60,696 nucleotides of DNA. It comes from Bacillota bacterium (GTDB lineage: Bacteria; Bacillota; Bacilli; Alicyclobacillales; SLC66). The position numbers were made by a program, and so were the translations under genes. The stretch lies in assembly GCA_021805735.1 (NCBI GenBank), contig JAJZEE010000006.1:1-60696 (forward strand), written 5' to 3'. Below, in pieces: positions 7,672-16,993 of this stretch; the stretch's first letter is position 1; each line of letters starts with the position of its first letter. The notes below the pieces were generated by a model that was given only the letters and a program-made list of their open reading frames with translations, ran no database searches and had not been told where the DNA came from.

Positions 7672-7776
7672 CGCTCGCCAGGACGGATCATGCATTGCAC
7701 TGCAGCGAGTTTTGCGGCCTTTGGGCCGCACATGTTTGAGCGGCAGTGCAATGCATGATCCGTCCTGGCAGGCAGG
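7672..7776 (+). ncRNA. Variable-stem hairpin family, member A
   Basis: A perfect 27-bp inverted repeat (7677-7703 and 7743-7769) encloses a 39-nt loop. The loop starts with AGCGAGTTTTGCG and ends with ATGTTTGAGCG. It contains an inner GCGGCC/GGCCGC stem. The structure is bordered by CGCTCG on the left and GGCAGG on the right. Loop and borders match the two elements at 18808-18996, while the stem sequence is unrelated. It lies between the regulator and gluconokinase genes in their reading direction. No T-run follows, so it is not an ordinary terminator. Confidence 0.7.
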
Positions 7777-7820
7777 GGACCAAGTAGGTTCGAGTTCTAA
7801 CAGACTGTCGAGGTGACACC

Positions 7821-9380
7821 GTGGCCGAAAAAGTGATCCTGGGCATCGACCTTGGCACGACAAGTGTAAAGGCAGTCGCATTCCTGCATACCGGAGAAGA
7901 GGTCGCGCAGTGTCAAGTATTCTATACGCATCGCCATCCACAGCCGGGGTGGACGGAGCAGGACCCGCGCGAACTCGCTGACGGCGTATGGGAAGCCACT
8001 CGCTGCGTGGCGCGCAAGGCGGCTGCACGCGGCGCAGTGATCGAGGCGATCAGTTTCAGCGCGATGATGCACGGTATATTTGCGGTCTCGAGCGAGGGCT
8101 CGCCGCTCACTCCGATGTTGACCTGGGCGGATACGCGCAGCGCTTCGCAAATGGAACAAATTCGCTCTCGGTTGGGCCTGCCGTTATACACGAGAACAGG
8201 CACGCCGCTGCATCCGATGTCCCCGATCTCAAAACTCGCCTGGATGCGCGATGAACGTCCTGACGTCTACCGCGACGCGGCTCGGTTCGTATCGATCAAG
8301 GAATGGATCATCTGGCTGCTGGCTGGGGAGTGGTTGGTCGATTACTCAACTGCTTCGGCCACAGGACTGTTCAATATTCACTCCTTAACATGGGATGAGG
8401 AGGCCTTGAAGTATCTCGGATTGGATGCGTCGCGTCTCAGTAGACCGGTGTCAACGACAACAGTGCTGTCGATCGTCGACCAAAAATTGCGTCAGTCATT
8501 GAATTTGCCGGACGGGGTGCTGATCGTAATCGGCGCCACCGATGGCGTGCTTGCGAATTTGGGCACGGGTGTCATTCACCCGTATGAGCTGTCCCTGACC
8601 ATGGGCACCAGCGGCGCGGTGCGAATGGCTGTTGGGTCGCCATGGACAGATGTTTCAGGGAGAACATTCTGTTATGCCTTAACCGAAGATCACTGGGTCA
8701 TTGGCGGGGCGGTCAGCAGTGGCGGACTCACCCTGCAGTGGCTGGCCGACCATCTGGCGTCACCGGATGATCCGTTTCCGGCAGGCAACCGCACGGCGGT
8801 CGACAAACACCTGTTTGAAATGGCGGCGCAGGCGCCTGTCGGATCGGAAGGTCTGCTGTTTCTGCCGTACCTGGCGGGAGAACGGGCGCCGATTTGGGAT
8901 GAGCGGGCCCGCGGAGTTCTGTTTGGCCTGGGACTTCATCACACCCGCGCGCATATGATCCGCGCGGCGCTTGAAGGGATGGCGTATGCTCTGTACTCAG
9001 TATACGCCGTGCTCTCTGAGCAGGGTTCGCAGGCCGGAATCGTCAAAGCGTCAGGGGGATTTGCGCGGTCGCCTCTGTGGCGCGAGATCATTTGCGACTT
9101 GTTTGACATAGAGCTGCACGTTCCGACGATAGAGGAAGCGTCCTGTTTTGGCGCCGCCGCGTTGGCCCTGCATGCTCTCGGATACTTGGAACGCTTGACA
9201 GACGTAAGCAGCCTCATCCGTATAGCAAGCGTTCATTCCCCGCAAACGAAAAATACGGAGATCTATCGCTCGTACTACCCGCTGTTTAGTCGTTTGTACG
9301 ATCAAATAAAAGATTCCTACAGGGAACTCGGCATCCTCATGGCAAGACTGAATTTGACCACCGGGAGGCAAGACAGGTGA
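7821..9380 (+). CDS. gntK: Gluconokinase, FGGY family
   Basis: Sugar kinase of 519 aa expected to phosphorylate D-gluconate to 6-phosphogluconate with ATP in the cytoplasm. The ASKHA phosphate loop ILGIDLGTTSVKAV is at the N-terminus, SFSAMMHGIF and TWADTR follow, and the second domain carries GATDGVLANLGTG (about 235-247) and the adenosine-site KASGGFARSPLW. The GTG start is preceded by GAGGTG at good spacing. The next gene overlaps it by four bases, so the pair is co-translated. Gluconate is chosen over other FGGY substrates because of the phosphogluconate dehydrogenase neighbour. Confidence 0.88.
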   Translation: MAEKVILGIDLGTTSVKAVAFLHTGEEVAQCQVFYTHRHPQPGWTEQDPRELADGVWEATRCVARKAAARGAVIEAISFSAMMHGIFAVSSEGSPLTPMLTWADTRSASQMEQIRSRLGLPLYTRTGTPLHPMSPISKLAWMRDERPDVYRDAARFVSIKEWIIWLLAGEWLVDYSTASATGLFNIHSLTWDEEALKYLGLDASRLSRPVSTTTVLSIVDQKLRQSLNLPDGVLIVIGATDGVLANLGTGVIHPYELSLTMGTSGAVRMAVGSPWTDVSGRTFCYALTEDHWVIGGAVSSGGLTLQWLADHLASPDDPFPAGNRTAVDKHLFEMAAQAPVGSEGLLFLPYLAGERAPIWDERARGVLFGLGLHHTRAHMIRAALEGMAYALYSVYAVLSEQGSQAGIVKASGGFARSPLWREIICDLFDIELHVPTIEEASCFGAAALALHALGYLERLTDVSSLIRIASVHSPQTKNTEIYRSYYPLFSRLYDQIKDSYRELGILMARLNLTTGRQDR

Positions 9381-10282
9381 ACTTGAGTCTGATTGGTTTA
9401 GGAAAAATGGGTGTCGGTCTCGGCCGGAACATGGTTGCGCATGGATATGAGGTCGTTGCGTATGATCAGGACCCTGCGGTTCGCGAGGCTGCGCGAGAAT
9501 ATCTGCGTGTCGTGGATACACTGCGCGATACAAAACAAGGATCCGGATCGACGGTATACTGGTTGATGATTCCAGCCGGCAAGCCGGTGGATGACGTATT
9601 GGCGGGATTGCAGGATGTGCTCGCGCCTGGAGATCTCGTGATCGACGGCGGGAACTCGAATTACAAGGACACATTGCGTCGCCATCAAGAGTTGCTTGAG
9701 CGGGGGATTCACTTTCTCGACGTGGGTGTAAGCGGCGGAACTGACGGGGCCTTGCATGGCTGTTGCGTGATGGCCGGAGGAGATGAGAGCGTCATCGCGC
9801 AGGTTCAGGCGCTGCTCCGAGACATTGCTGTGCCCAATGGCTATCTTCATGCCGGTCCGGTAGGTTCCGGGCACTTTCTAAAAATGGTCCATAACGGCAT
9901 TGAATACGGCATGATGCAGTCGATCGCGGAGGGGTTTGATATCCTGGAGAAGGGACCTTTTTCCTATGATTACGAGCAGGTGGCCAGCGTCTGGAGTCAC
10001 GGCTCTGTCATCCGCGGATGGTTGATGGAACTTTTGATCGACGTGTTTCGTAAAGACGCTCATCTGGACGACATTCAGGGAATCATGCATTCTTCCGGCG
10101 AGGGCAAGTGGAGCGTCGAGACCGCTCTTGAATATCAGGTTGCCGCTCCGATCATCACCATGAGCTTATTGGCGAGATATCGTTCCATGGATGCTGACCC
10201 ATTGGCCGGGAAAATTGTCGCCGCGTTGCGCAATCAGTTCGGCGGACACGCCATCGTCCGCAAGACGGGGGAACCTGAGTAG
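9377..10282 (+). CDS. gnd: 6-phosphogluconate dehydrogenase, decarboxylating, short form
   Basis: Oxidises 6-phosphogluconate to ribulose 5-phosphate and CO2. It shows an N-terminal dinucleotide fold LIGLGKMGVGLGRNM, a substrate-site GVSGGTDGA (about 115-123) and the catalytic-lysine segment FLKMVHNGIEYGMMQ (about 170-184). At 301 aa it belongs to the short YqeC/GndA-like class, which often prefers NAD+, rather than the ~470-aa form. The GTG start sits in a GTGA overlap with the gluconokinase stop. With the kinase it completes gluconate entry into the pentose phosphate pathway. Confidence 0.92.
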   Translation: MNLSLIGLGKMGVGLGRNMVAHGYEVVAYDQDPAVREAAREYLRVVDTLRDTKQGSGSTVYWLMIPAGKPVDDVLAGLQDVLAPGDLVIDGGNSNYKDTLRRHQELLERGIHFLDVGVSGGTDGALHGCCVMAGGDESVIAQVQALLRDIAVPNGYLHAGPVGSGHFLKMVHNGIEYGMMQSIAEGFDILEKGPFSYDYEQVASVWSHGSVIRGWLMELLIDVFRKDAHLDDIQGIMHSSGEGKWSVETALEYQVAAPIITMSLLARYRSMDADPLAGKIVAALRNQFGGHAIVRKTGEPE

Positions 10283-10365
10283 TTCCCTCCTCTCAGGTTT
10301 GCGCGGCGGCAGATAGAAAATGGGTCGAAGGCGACGACTCGCGGGCCAATACGGTCGGAAAACCG

Positions 10366-11517
10366 CTAGCGGTAGAGGTGGTCGCGCGTCAGGGCTATGT
10401 CGTTAGCAGTTCCGTTCGAAAATAGAATCTGGTGAAGATGCAGGCCTCCCAGACGAAAGGATGCGGCGCTGGACTGCAGATAGAGACGCCACATGCGGAC
10501 AAAACGTTCATCAAACATCTTTCGTGTCTGTTCAACGGAGTTCTCATAGCGACTTGCCCAGTGGTCCAGCGTCAGAGCATAGTGACTTCGCAGGTTTTCG
10601 ATATCCAGTGGGTCAAATCCAAACTCAGGAAGAAACGCTACCACTTCCCGCAACGAAGGGATGTAGCCGCCAGGGAAGATATATTTTTGAATCCACGGAT
10701 CAGTGGGCACTTCTTTCGCCTGAGTAATCGTGTGAAGCAAAGCCATACCCCTGTTTTTGAGCAGGGTCTGAACTGCCTTCATGAAGGCAGGAAAATTCTG
10801 CTGCCCCACGTGTTCGAACATACCTACGATGGATATTTTATCGAACTCATCACCTCTTGCCGCTAGCTGGCGATAGTCCACTAACTCAACTTCCGCCTGA
10901 TCCTGCAGCCCCTGTTCCGCAATCCGCTCCCTGGTCTTTTTATATTGCTCCTTGCTCAATGTGATCCCTTTTGCCTTGACCCGATATTCCTTCGCTGCCC
11001 GGATAATCAGCCAACCCCAACCGCTGCCGATATCCAGCAGAGTTTCCCCAGGGCGGAGTTGAAGTTTCTTGAGGACATAGTCAATCTTTTGCAACTGGGC
11101 CTGTTCGAGCGGGTCTTCTGGGGAACGGAAATACGCGCAGGAATAGCTCATGGTCTCATCAAGCCACAGCGAATAAAAATCATTTCCGACATCGTAGTGA
11201 TGCTGGACATTTTCCCTTTCTTTTAACAGGGAGATCCCCTTTTGCAAACTGGAGGCGGTGTTGTTCCGAACTAATCCTCCGTTTGCCGATGCCAGTTCGA
11301 TCACATCTTCGATCCTTCCTTCAATATCAACCGCACCGTTCATATACGCCTCTCCAAATGACATGACGGGGCTTCGCAACCACTTCATGAGAGGAACCTT
11401 CTCTTTAAACGCGAGGGTAAATCGCGGCTCCCCTTCCCCGTACGTCACAGTACTGCCATCCCAATAGCGAACCTGAAAAGGGAATGACTTCATGCCTGTG
11501 AACAGCTTCTCCATCAT
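10366..11517 (-). CDS. cfa: Cyclopropane-fatty-acyl-phospholipid synthase
   Basis: SAM-dependent methyltransferase of 383 aa that adds a methylene group across the double bond of unsaturated membrane phospholipid acyl chains. Family signatures are QHHYDVGNDFYSLWLDE (about 105-121), the SAM loop LLDIGSGWGWL (about 160-170) and SIVGMFEHVGQQNF (about 230-243). Cyclopropanation is a known membrane adaptation to acid stress. The start at 11517 lacks a clear ribosome site; the next in-frame ATG, eight codons on, follows GGAG at a long spacing. It stands alone, flanked by a gene on its left in the opposite orientation. Confidence 0.93.
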   Translation of the reverse strand: MMEKLFTGMKSFPFQVRYWDGSTVTYGEGEPRFTLAFKEKVPLMKWLRSPVMSFGEAYMNGAVDIEGRIEDVIELASANGGLVRNNTASSLQKGISLLKERENVQHHYDVGNDFYSLWLDETMSYSCAYFRSPEDPLEQAQLQKIDYVLKKLQLRPGETLLDIGSGWGWLIIRAAKEYRVKAKGITLSKEQYKKTRERIAEQGLQDQAEVELVDYRQLAARGDEFDKISIVGMFEHVGQQNFPAFMKAVQTLLKNRGMALLHTITQAKEVPTDPWIQKYIFPGGYIPSLREVVAFLPEFGFDPLDIENLRSHYALTLDHWASRYENSVEQTRKMFDERFVRMWRLYLQSSAASFRLGGLHLHQILFSNGTANDIALTRDHLYR

Positions 11518-11623
11518 ATATTTTTGCGTAACGTTCAGTCCTTCCCATGAATGAATTCCGTCCTATAGCCACTAATTCATATGACCAGAACACCAGTACC
11601 TAAAGTATACTTTTTTCCAAACA

Positions 11624-11658
11624 ATGATACCAACCCCCGCCAGAAGAGTTGGTATCAT
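11624..11658. repeat. 11-bp perfect inverted repeat
   Basis: ATGATACCAAC (11624-11634) and GTTGGTATCAT (11648-11658) flank a 13-nt loop. It lies downstream of the dehydratase-like gene on the minus strand and upstream of cfa. There is no T-run, so a canonical intrinsic terminator is not supported, although it may act as a transcript 3' end. Confidence 0.55.
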
Positions 11659-11710
11659 CCCGGTCATAGTTGTCTGCAGGGAGGCGCACCCGCCTGCCAC
11701 CTGGCTGCAG

Positions 11711-13282
11711 TCAGTTCGTTTCCCGGCGGCGAGGTTTATGGACGCCGTATATCGCATTTGCGGCTGTGCAGGCAACAACATCGCGAGGGGATTTCAACGG
11801 ACTGTTGAAATTCGCATGGCCGCAAAGTTCCGTGAGTTGTTCTGCGGTAAACCCCGTTTCCGCCAACGCTTGAGCATACTCGTTCTGTGCAACCTGCCTG
11901 GCCTTAAAGAGCATCATCTGTATCCGACTGTAGACGTTGATCGCCCCATCGCCCGTCGTTTCGACTGGTAAAAAGATCGCTTCAGGGTACATATCTGTCA
12001 CCAACGATTGCACGCCGTCGGAAATACCCGACGATGGCATGCACCCGAACGGTTTCACCGAGATCGTCATATTGGCCTTCCGTTTCAATACTGTCAGGAT
12101 TAATTTTCCAACTTCCATATGCCCTTCCCCGCCCCGGAGGTGGTTATTGTACAACGGATCCGCAACTCGAGCGATCTCATCCATGTTGGGCAAACGATAT
12201 CCATAGAGTCCGATGACTTTCGCGTAGATTTGGAACTGAATTCGGACCAAATGATCCGCCATTCGCAACATGATCAGCCGCCAGGCCGGGCGCTTCCCTT
12301 TCAGGCCCTTGCGACCGGAATCCGCCGCGCGCAGGCGCGTTCGTTCGAATGTATCATAGCGCGCGGCCCAAATGAGATATAGGGCCCAAGCCGCGAGGGG
12401 TTGCGTTTCTGTCTCTGCTCCTTCGGCTTCCAGAAAGCGCGATAACCGATAATTCCCATCTCCTTCAGTCGTCATAGCCCAAAACTCTCCGATGATGCTT
12501 ACTTTCGGTTTGACGCGGGTCCGGTCGATCTGAACACTCCCCAGCACTTTGCGGCATTGCCGCAAGGCCGGTACGATCCATTTCCGTTTTCGGAGCGCCT
12601 CGTACAGATGCTTGTTACAATGGGCCACAGCCCTGTCGGTCGAACCTGATTCAATCTCGTAGGGGCGAATGCGGTAAGTGAGCGCGTTCAATATGTCTCC
12701 CAGAAGAATCGCCTTTAACATACTGATCACAAATGTGGCGTTGCATAGGAGCGCATTGTCTTTTCCCGCCACCTGTTTGAGGCCTTGCTCCTGTTGGAAA
12801 AGGAGCACCCGAAAATCGTCAAATCCGGCGTCGCGCAAAGCCTTGCGGTATTCCGTGATGTAAGCGCCGAAGCGGCAGGGCCCACACGAATCGCTCGTAA
12901 TGAACACATAATGACCGATAATCTCTTCTTTTGATTTTCCCTCGACGTCGCGCAGGCGGCACAAGTATTTGATGAGGTTTCCCACGGTGAAATAAGCTGG
13001 ATTGCACTGTCCCCGATTGCCGAACTCTTTGCCATACCGAAACGATTCCGTATCCGGGCAATCCAGATGCTGCGCGCGATACCCCAGTCCGAGTAACGCC
13101 CCTTCCAACAGGAAGTCATGAGACATTGTGAGCCCTCCGAAAAGAATCGTGGTGGAGGTCTTGTTTTCGGCTAAAAACTGGCGCGGTAGCGGATCGAACC
13201 ACTGTTCTCTTTTCTTTCGCAATGCACTGAACTGACTGTCCTGTTCAATCTGCAGCAACTCGTCTTCTCTTCGTACCACCAT
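11711..13282 (-). CDS. Acyl-CoA dehydratase-related protein, partner of the large activase
   Basis: Protein of 523 aa resembling the COG3581 group, related to 2-hydroxyacyl-CoA dehydratase (BcrBC/HgdAB) subunits. Cysteine-bearing segments suited to iron-sulfur binding include FGNRGQCNPAYFTVGNLI, TSDSCGPCRFGAYITEYR (about 150-170), KPFGCMPSSGISDG and ELCGHANFNSP. It starts 15 bp after the 1139-aa activase stop, with GAGGAG upstream, so the two form one operon. Homologues of this pair occur widely in anaerobes and some aerobes, and their substrate is unknown. I infer an ATP-driven low-potential electron transfer or reductase role. Confidence 0.8.
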   Translation of the reverse strand: MVVRREDELLQIEQDSQFSALRKKREQWFDPLPRQFLAENKTSTTILFGGLTMSHDFLLEGALLGLGYRAQHLDCPDTESFRYGKEFGNRGQCNPAYFTVGNLIKYLCRLRDVEGKSKEEIIGHYVFITSDSCGPCRFGAYITEYRKALRDAGFDDFRVLLFQQEQGLKQVAGKDNALLCNATFVISMLKAILLGDILNALTYRIRPYEIESGSTDRAVAHCNKHLYEALRKRKWIVPALRQCRKVLGSVQIDRTRVKPKVSIIGEFWAMTTEGDGNYRLSRFLEAEGAETETQPLAAWALYLIWAARYDTFERTRLRAADSGRKGLKGKRPAWRLIMLRMADHLVRIQFQIYAKVIGLYGYRLPNMDEIARVADPLYNNHLRGGEGHMEVGKLILTVLKRKANMTISVKPFGCMPSSGISDGVQSLVTDMYPEAIFLPVETTGDGAINVYSRIQMMLFKARQVAQNEYAQALAETGFTAEQLTELCGHANFNSPLKSPRDVVACTAANAIYGVHKPRRRETN

Positions 13283-13297
13283 CTTTCAGTCAACTCC

Positions 13298-16200
13298 TCA
13301 TGGTCCTAATTCATCATGGCTCTGTTCACACAAGAACTGAAGGCGCTCTTCGTAAAGTTTCAGGCTGTGGGCATAAGTCTTTACCCGCAACTTAATGGAA
13401 CCGCCCGGCTTGTTGGCATCGATGTCGTGCAGAGCCATATACGGGATTCCCGCAGTGGAGACGATCGAATCAATCAATCCATAGGTGGGAGCGTCATGCC
13501 CACATTTGAAGCTGGACAGGTCCAATACGGCTATGTTGGAATGACGCGCGGCAAATTTGGCGGCCCAGACTTTTTGCACGCTGTTCGAACTGAAGTTTTC
13601 CGGCCACACGTCGCTGACTTCGAGTGCATGCTTGACACGTCCGCTTCTCAGGTCATCGCTGAAAAAACGCCGTAACCAGGCCTCGTCTTTGGGGATGGAT
13701 CGCATGGAGAGAATGGGATAGCCAAGCATCTGAAACTCTTCCAGTACACCATGATGAAGATGCGGATCAGAATGATACGGTCGGCCAATGACCATCAGGG
13801 CAAGGCGGTTCTCCTTCTCCACCCGCTCCAGGATAACCCGGCCTCTCTCCTGCATGTCGGCATCAAAAAGCTGCATGGCGATCCAGCCTTGTTCCACGGA
13901 AAAATCACTCTCGTCTTCCGTGATTCGCAAGTGGTCTTTAAGGGCTTCATACAGTTGTTTTTTCATTAGATTGGGTTCCGTAAATGTGACAGCCGGATCG
14001 AGATAGGCGACCCCCTTTTCCGCAAAGAGGTTCTTCTCCTTGGTGAATACCGCCTTACTCACATTTGGCGCGCCCGCAACGATCGGACAACTGGTCAGAT
14101 CCATCACATTGCGGACATCGTTTGGAATATGGGTGATACAGGGGAAAAAGATGAAATGGAGAGGTTTTTGTTCGTGCAGTTTAAACAGCAAGTTGTGAAT
14201 GTGAGCTTGAGCCACCTTCGAGGGATAGCAGGGGTCAATCGATCCGTACATTCCGCCTTCTCTCCACAGTTGCTCACTGGTATAATCACTGAACGAGATG
14301 TTCCGCTGATCGATGCCCAGCGTCTCAAAATAGGTCTGCCAAAAAGGCGCGGTAGACCACATGGAAAGCACCCGGGGAATTCCGATCCGCAACTGCTTTC
14401 TATATTCTGCAGCTTCCCTGGAAGAACGCCGAAATGGCCGTTTTGCGGAAAATTTCCGTGCCCATCGCAGTTCCACCCAGTTTTGCTTCATTGGCAGGTG
14501 ATCCGCCTGTAGCTCCGGTTCGGGTAGAGGCTGTGGATTGTAAAAGTGCTGGAACATGCGACGCGCTTCATATTCCACGAGATTGGGATGTTGTTTTTTT
14601 ATTTCCTGACGTTCCTTCGTCAATAAAATGACCGCTTCCCTGCTTTTTGCAGTTCCTTTTTCGCAATTGAAGCCGGATATGTACAGATCGGTTTGTCCAT
14701 CCGGGGTCTCAGTGTCGATGAAGGTGCGACTGCAGTGATTCGGGCAGAAGGTACAGCGAGTCGATTCGTCGTTGCGGGTCGAATAGCGCAGTGTAAGCGC
14801 CGCCTCTAAACCTATAAACGTGGAATAACCGCGCTGTCGCACGATGCGCCATGCTTCCATCGCCGCGCCGATTGCTCCCGCTTCTCCCGTATGCGGATGA
14901 ACATATACTTCCGCCTCGGGAACGCGCGTTTTGATGTAATCGACCTGTGCCTTGACCGCGGCCAGATTATGCTGCGTTCCTCCCTGCAGGACAAATCTCC
15001 GCCCCAACCTGGCCATATTCGGAACTTGGGCTACATATTGCCATATGTTTTTAGGTAAAACAAAAGCCAATCCAGCAAGCAATTCTTCTTTAGAGAATCC
15101 TTCTTTCTGGAAGTTAACTCGATCCGCATCTAAAAATACAGCACACCCATAGGAAAATATGGGCGATAGTTCCGCTTTAAATGCGGTGTCGGCGTATTCC
15201 TGGATAGGAAGGCCAAACTGATCGGCCATAGTTTGCAGCAGCATGCCATTTCCGGCAGAACACTGGTTGGATAAACGGAAGTTGCGGATGTCCCCATTTT
15301 TAAGAAACAGAACCTTGATATCCTGTCCACCGACATCGCAAATGACGTCAACTTCACCAAAGTAGTAAACGGCGCTTGTCATGTGAGCAATCGTTTCTAC
15401 GATATTGACATCTGCTCTTAATGTTTTCTCCAGGACATCCCCGGCATAGCCTGTAACGCCAAACCCGATAATCTCCAACTCGGCTCCACGCGCCGTTGCC
15501 TGATCCAGCATGTTTTGCAGGATTTCTTTTGTGTCCTGTATGGGATTGCCCTTGGAAAGTTGGTATGCCTTAAACAAGACATGTTTGTGTTCATCAACCA
15601 ATACCGCTTTCGATGAAGTCGAACCTCCGTCAAGTCCAAGGACCGCTCGCACTTTTTGCCCCGGTATGAAGTTTCGCGCCTGAAACGGCGGGATTCCGTA
15701 GATCCGGCGAAAGCTGTCCAATTCCTGTTGACTATTGACGAGGGGCGGTCCTGCCTTTTCGCCCAGTCTTGTTTTCCGGCCGTGAGCAATGAAGTCCTGT
15801 AGATCGGTCAAACCTTTGTAGTCGCCGACCCGAGCGGGTTCCTGCAGGCCATATATGACCGCCCCGTAAGCCGCATAGTACTGGGAGTTCTCAGGTACAA
15901 AAATCAGATCCTCAAGGCGTGCATCTCCCGGATCATCGTATCCGCGTTCCTGCCATATTTCTCGGATTTTCCTGCGCCAACACTCTTGCAGGAAAGGCAA
16001 ATACGTGTTTGGACCGCCCAATAAAAGAACTCGATGACGAAGCGTATTGCCGCGAGTCAGTACGGACAGGTTCTGCTTTACGATAGCATCGGCCAGGGAG
16101 CACATGATTTCCTGGGCCGGCACACCGCTTTTCAGGAGGTTGACAATGTCGGTTTCTGCAAATACACCGCACTTCGCAGCGACGTGGTGCAACCTCGCAG

Positions 16201-16717
16201 CGTCAAAATGCAACTGGCCGGCCTCTTTTGCAGACATGCCTACTTTAATCATGCACTTGTCAATAATAACCCCCGTACCCGACGCGCATTTGTCATTCAT
16301 GGACGTGATGGATTGCCTGGCGCCGGTTTTCTGATTTACTTTGAAAATGATGATTTTAGCGTCCTGGCCTCCCAGTTCAATCACGCTGCCCACGTCGGGA
16401 TGGAGTTGCTCGACTGCCATCGTCACGGCGTTTACTTCCTGCACGAATTTGGCCCCGATATGCTCGGCGATAGCCCCGCCGCCGGAACCCGTTATAAATA
16501 TTCTGATATTTTCCTGTTGTATGTAGGGAAACTCGTCGCCAATGCGCTTCAAGACTTCCAGGGTCTTTTCCGCCTGTTTTGTATGGTGACGTTCATAGTT
16601 CTTCCAAAAGATCTCCTTACTGTGCGGATCTACTGCCGTTACTTTGGTGGTCGTTGATCCGACATCGATTCCGATGATCATCGATTTTCGGCGTCGGTTC
16701 TCCAAACGGTTTCCCAC
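13298..16717 (-). CDS. Large acyl-CoA dehydratase activase-type protein (two ASKHA domains plus DUF2229)
   Basis: Cytoplasmic protein of 1139 aa. Two consecutive BadF/BadG/HgdC-like ATPase domains are seen: the first opens with MIIGIDVGSTTTKVTAV (about 13) and the second with RAVLGLDGGSTSSKAVLV (about 355). Each has a cluster cysteine pair: DKCASGTG with AAKCGVFAETD, then NQCSAGNG with SYGCAVFLDAD. A middle CTFCPNHC motif (about 665) and a C-terminal DUF2229-like region (about 760-1000, IDPCYPSKVAQAH, FFPCITHIPND) follow. The GTG start has GGAGTGA upstream. It should use ATP hydrolysis to drive electrons from its [4Fe-4S] clusters to the partner encoded downstream. The metabolic substrate is not known. 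Confidence 0.88.
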   Translation of the reverse strand: MGNRLENRRRKSMIIGIDVGSTTTKVTAVDPHSKEIFWKNYERHHTKQAEKTLEVLKRIGDEFPYIQQENIRIFITGSGGGAIAEHIGAKFVQEVNAVTMAVEQLHPDVGSVIELGGQDAKIIIFKVNQKTGARQSITSMNDKCASGTGVIIDKCMIKVGMSAKEAGQLHFDAARLHHVAAKCGVFAETDIVNLLKSGVPAQEIMCSLADAIVKQNLSVLTRGNTLRHRVLLLGGPNTYLPFLQECWRRKIREIWQERGYDDPGDARLEDLIFVPENSQYYAAYGAVIYGLQEPARVGDYKGLTDLQDFIAHGRKTRLGEKAGPPLVNSQQELDSFRRIYGIPPFQARNFIPGQKVRAVLGLDGGSTSSKAVLVDEHKHVLFKAYQLSKGNPIQDTKEILQNMLDQATARGAELEIIGFGVTGYAGDVLEKTLRADVNIVETIAHMTSAVYYFGEVDVICDVGGQDIKVLFLKNGDIRNFRLSNQCSAGNGMLLQTMADQFGLPIQEYADTAFKAELSPIFSYGCAVFLDADRVNFQKEGFSKEELLAGLAFVLPKNIWQYVAQVPNMARLGRRFVLQGGTQHNLAAVKAQVDYIKTRVPEAEVYVHPHTGEAGAIGAAMEAWRIVRQRGYSTFIGLEAALTLRYSTRNDESTRCTFCPNHCSRTFIDTETPDGQTDLYISGFNCEKGTAKSREAVILLTKERQEIKKQHPNLVEYEARRMFQHFYNPQPLPEPELQADHLPMKQNWVELRWARKFSAKRPFRRSSREAAEYRKQLRIGIPRVLSMWSTAPFWQTYFETLGIDQRNISFSDYTSEQLWREGGMYGSIDPCYPSKVAQAHIHNLLFKLHEQKPLHFIFFPCITHIPNDVRNVMDLTSCPIVAGAPNVSKAVFTKEKNLFAEKGVAYLDPAVTFTEPNLMKKQLYEALKDHLRITEDESDFSVEQGWIAMQLFDADMQERGRVILERVEKENRLALMVIGRPYHSDPHLHHGVLEEFQMLGYPILSMRSIPKDEAWLRRFFSDDLRSGRVKHALEVSDVWPENFSSNSVQKVWAAKFAARHSNIAVLDLSSFKCGHDAPTYGLIDSIVSTAGIPYMALHDIDANKPGGSIKLRVKTYAHSLKLYEERLQFLCEQSHDELGP

Positions 16718-16746
16718 GAAATCACTCCATGCCTTAACGGGATCAG

Positions 16747-16770
16747 GACGACACGATTGACGACACGATT
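16747..16770. repeat. Tandem 12-bp repeat
   Basis: GACGACACGATT is repeated twice without gap, upstream of the activase operon. The surrounding 236 bp (16718-16993) hold no gene; it is an AT-rich divergent promoter region in which I could not fix a convincing -35/-10 pair. Confidence 0.8.
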
Positions 16771-16993
16771 ATTTTTAACGGTCACAGCGAGTTATGATGC
16801 ACACGTTTTTCAAACCTATACGTTACACTTTTGTGAACACAGCAGGATAACACGGAACATATTGGCAGGCGCCCGCTGCATAGTTGCGGCTGAATTCCAC
16901 CATGCTACCGAAGAAAATATACGGTAGTCCGTTCCGAACAATCGATGGTCACTGATGAGCGAAAAACATTGTGCGAGGGGTGATCCATACGAT

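Noticed and set aside
7672-7776. Reading hairpin A as an intrinsic terminator
   Set aside because: The stem is far longer than needed, no T-run follows, and the loop and borders are shared with other copies.
12034-12382. Short plus-strand frames inside the dehydratase-like gene
   Set aside because: Codon shadows of the 523-aa protein, which has conserved cysteine motifs on the other strand.
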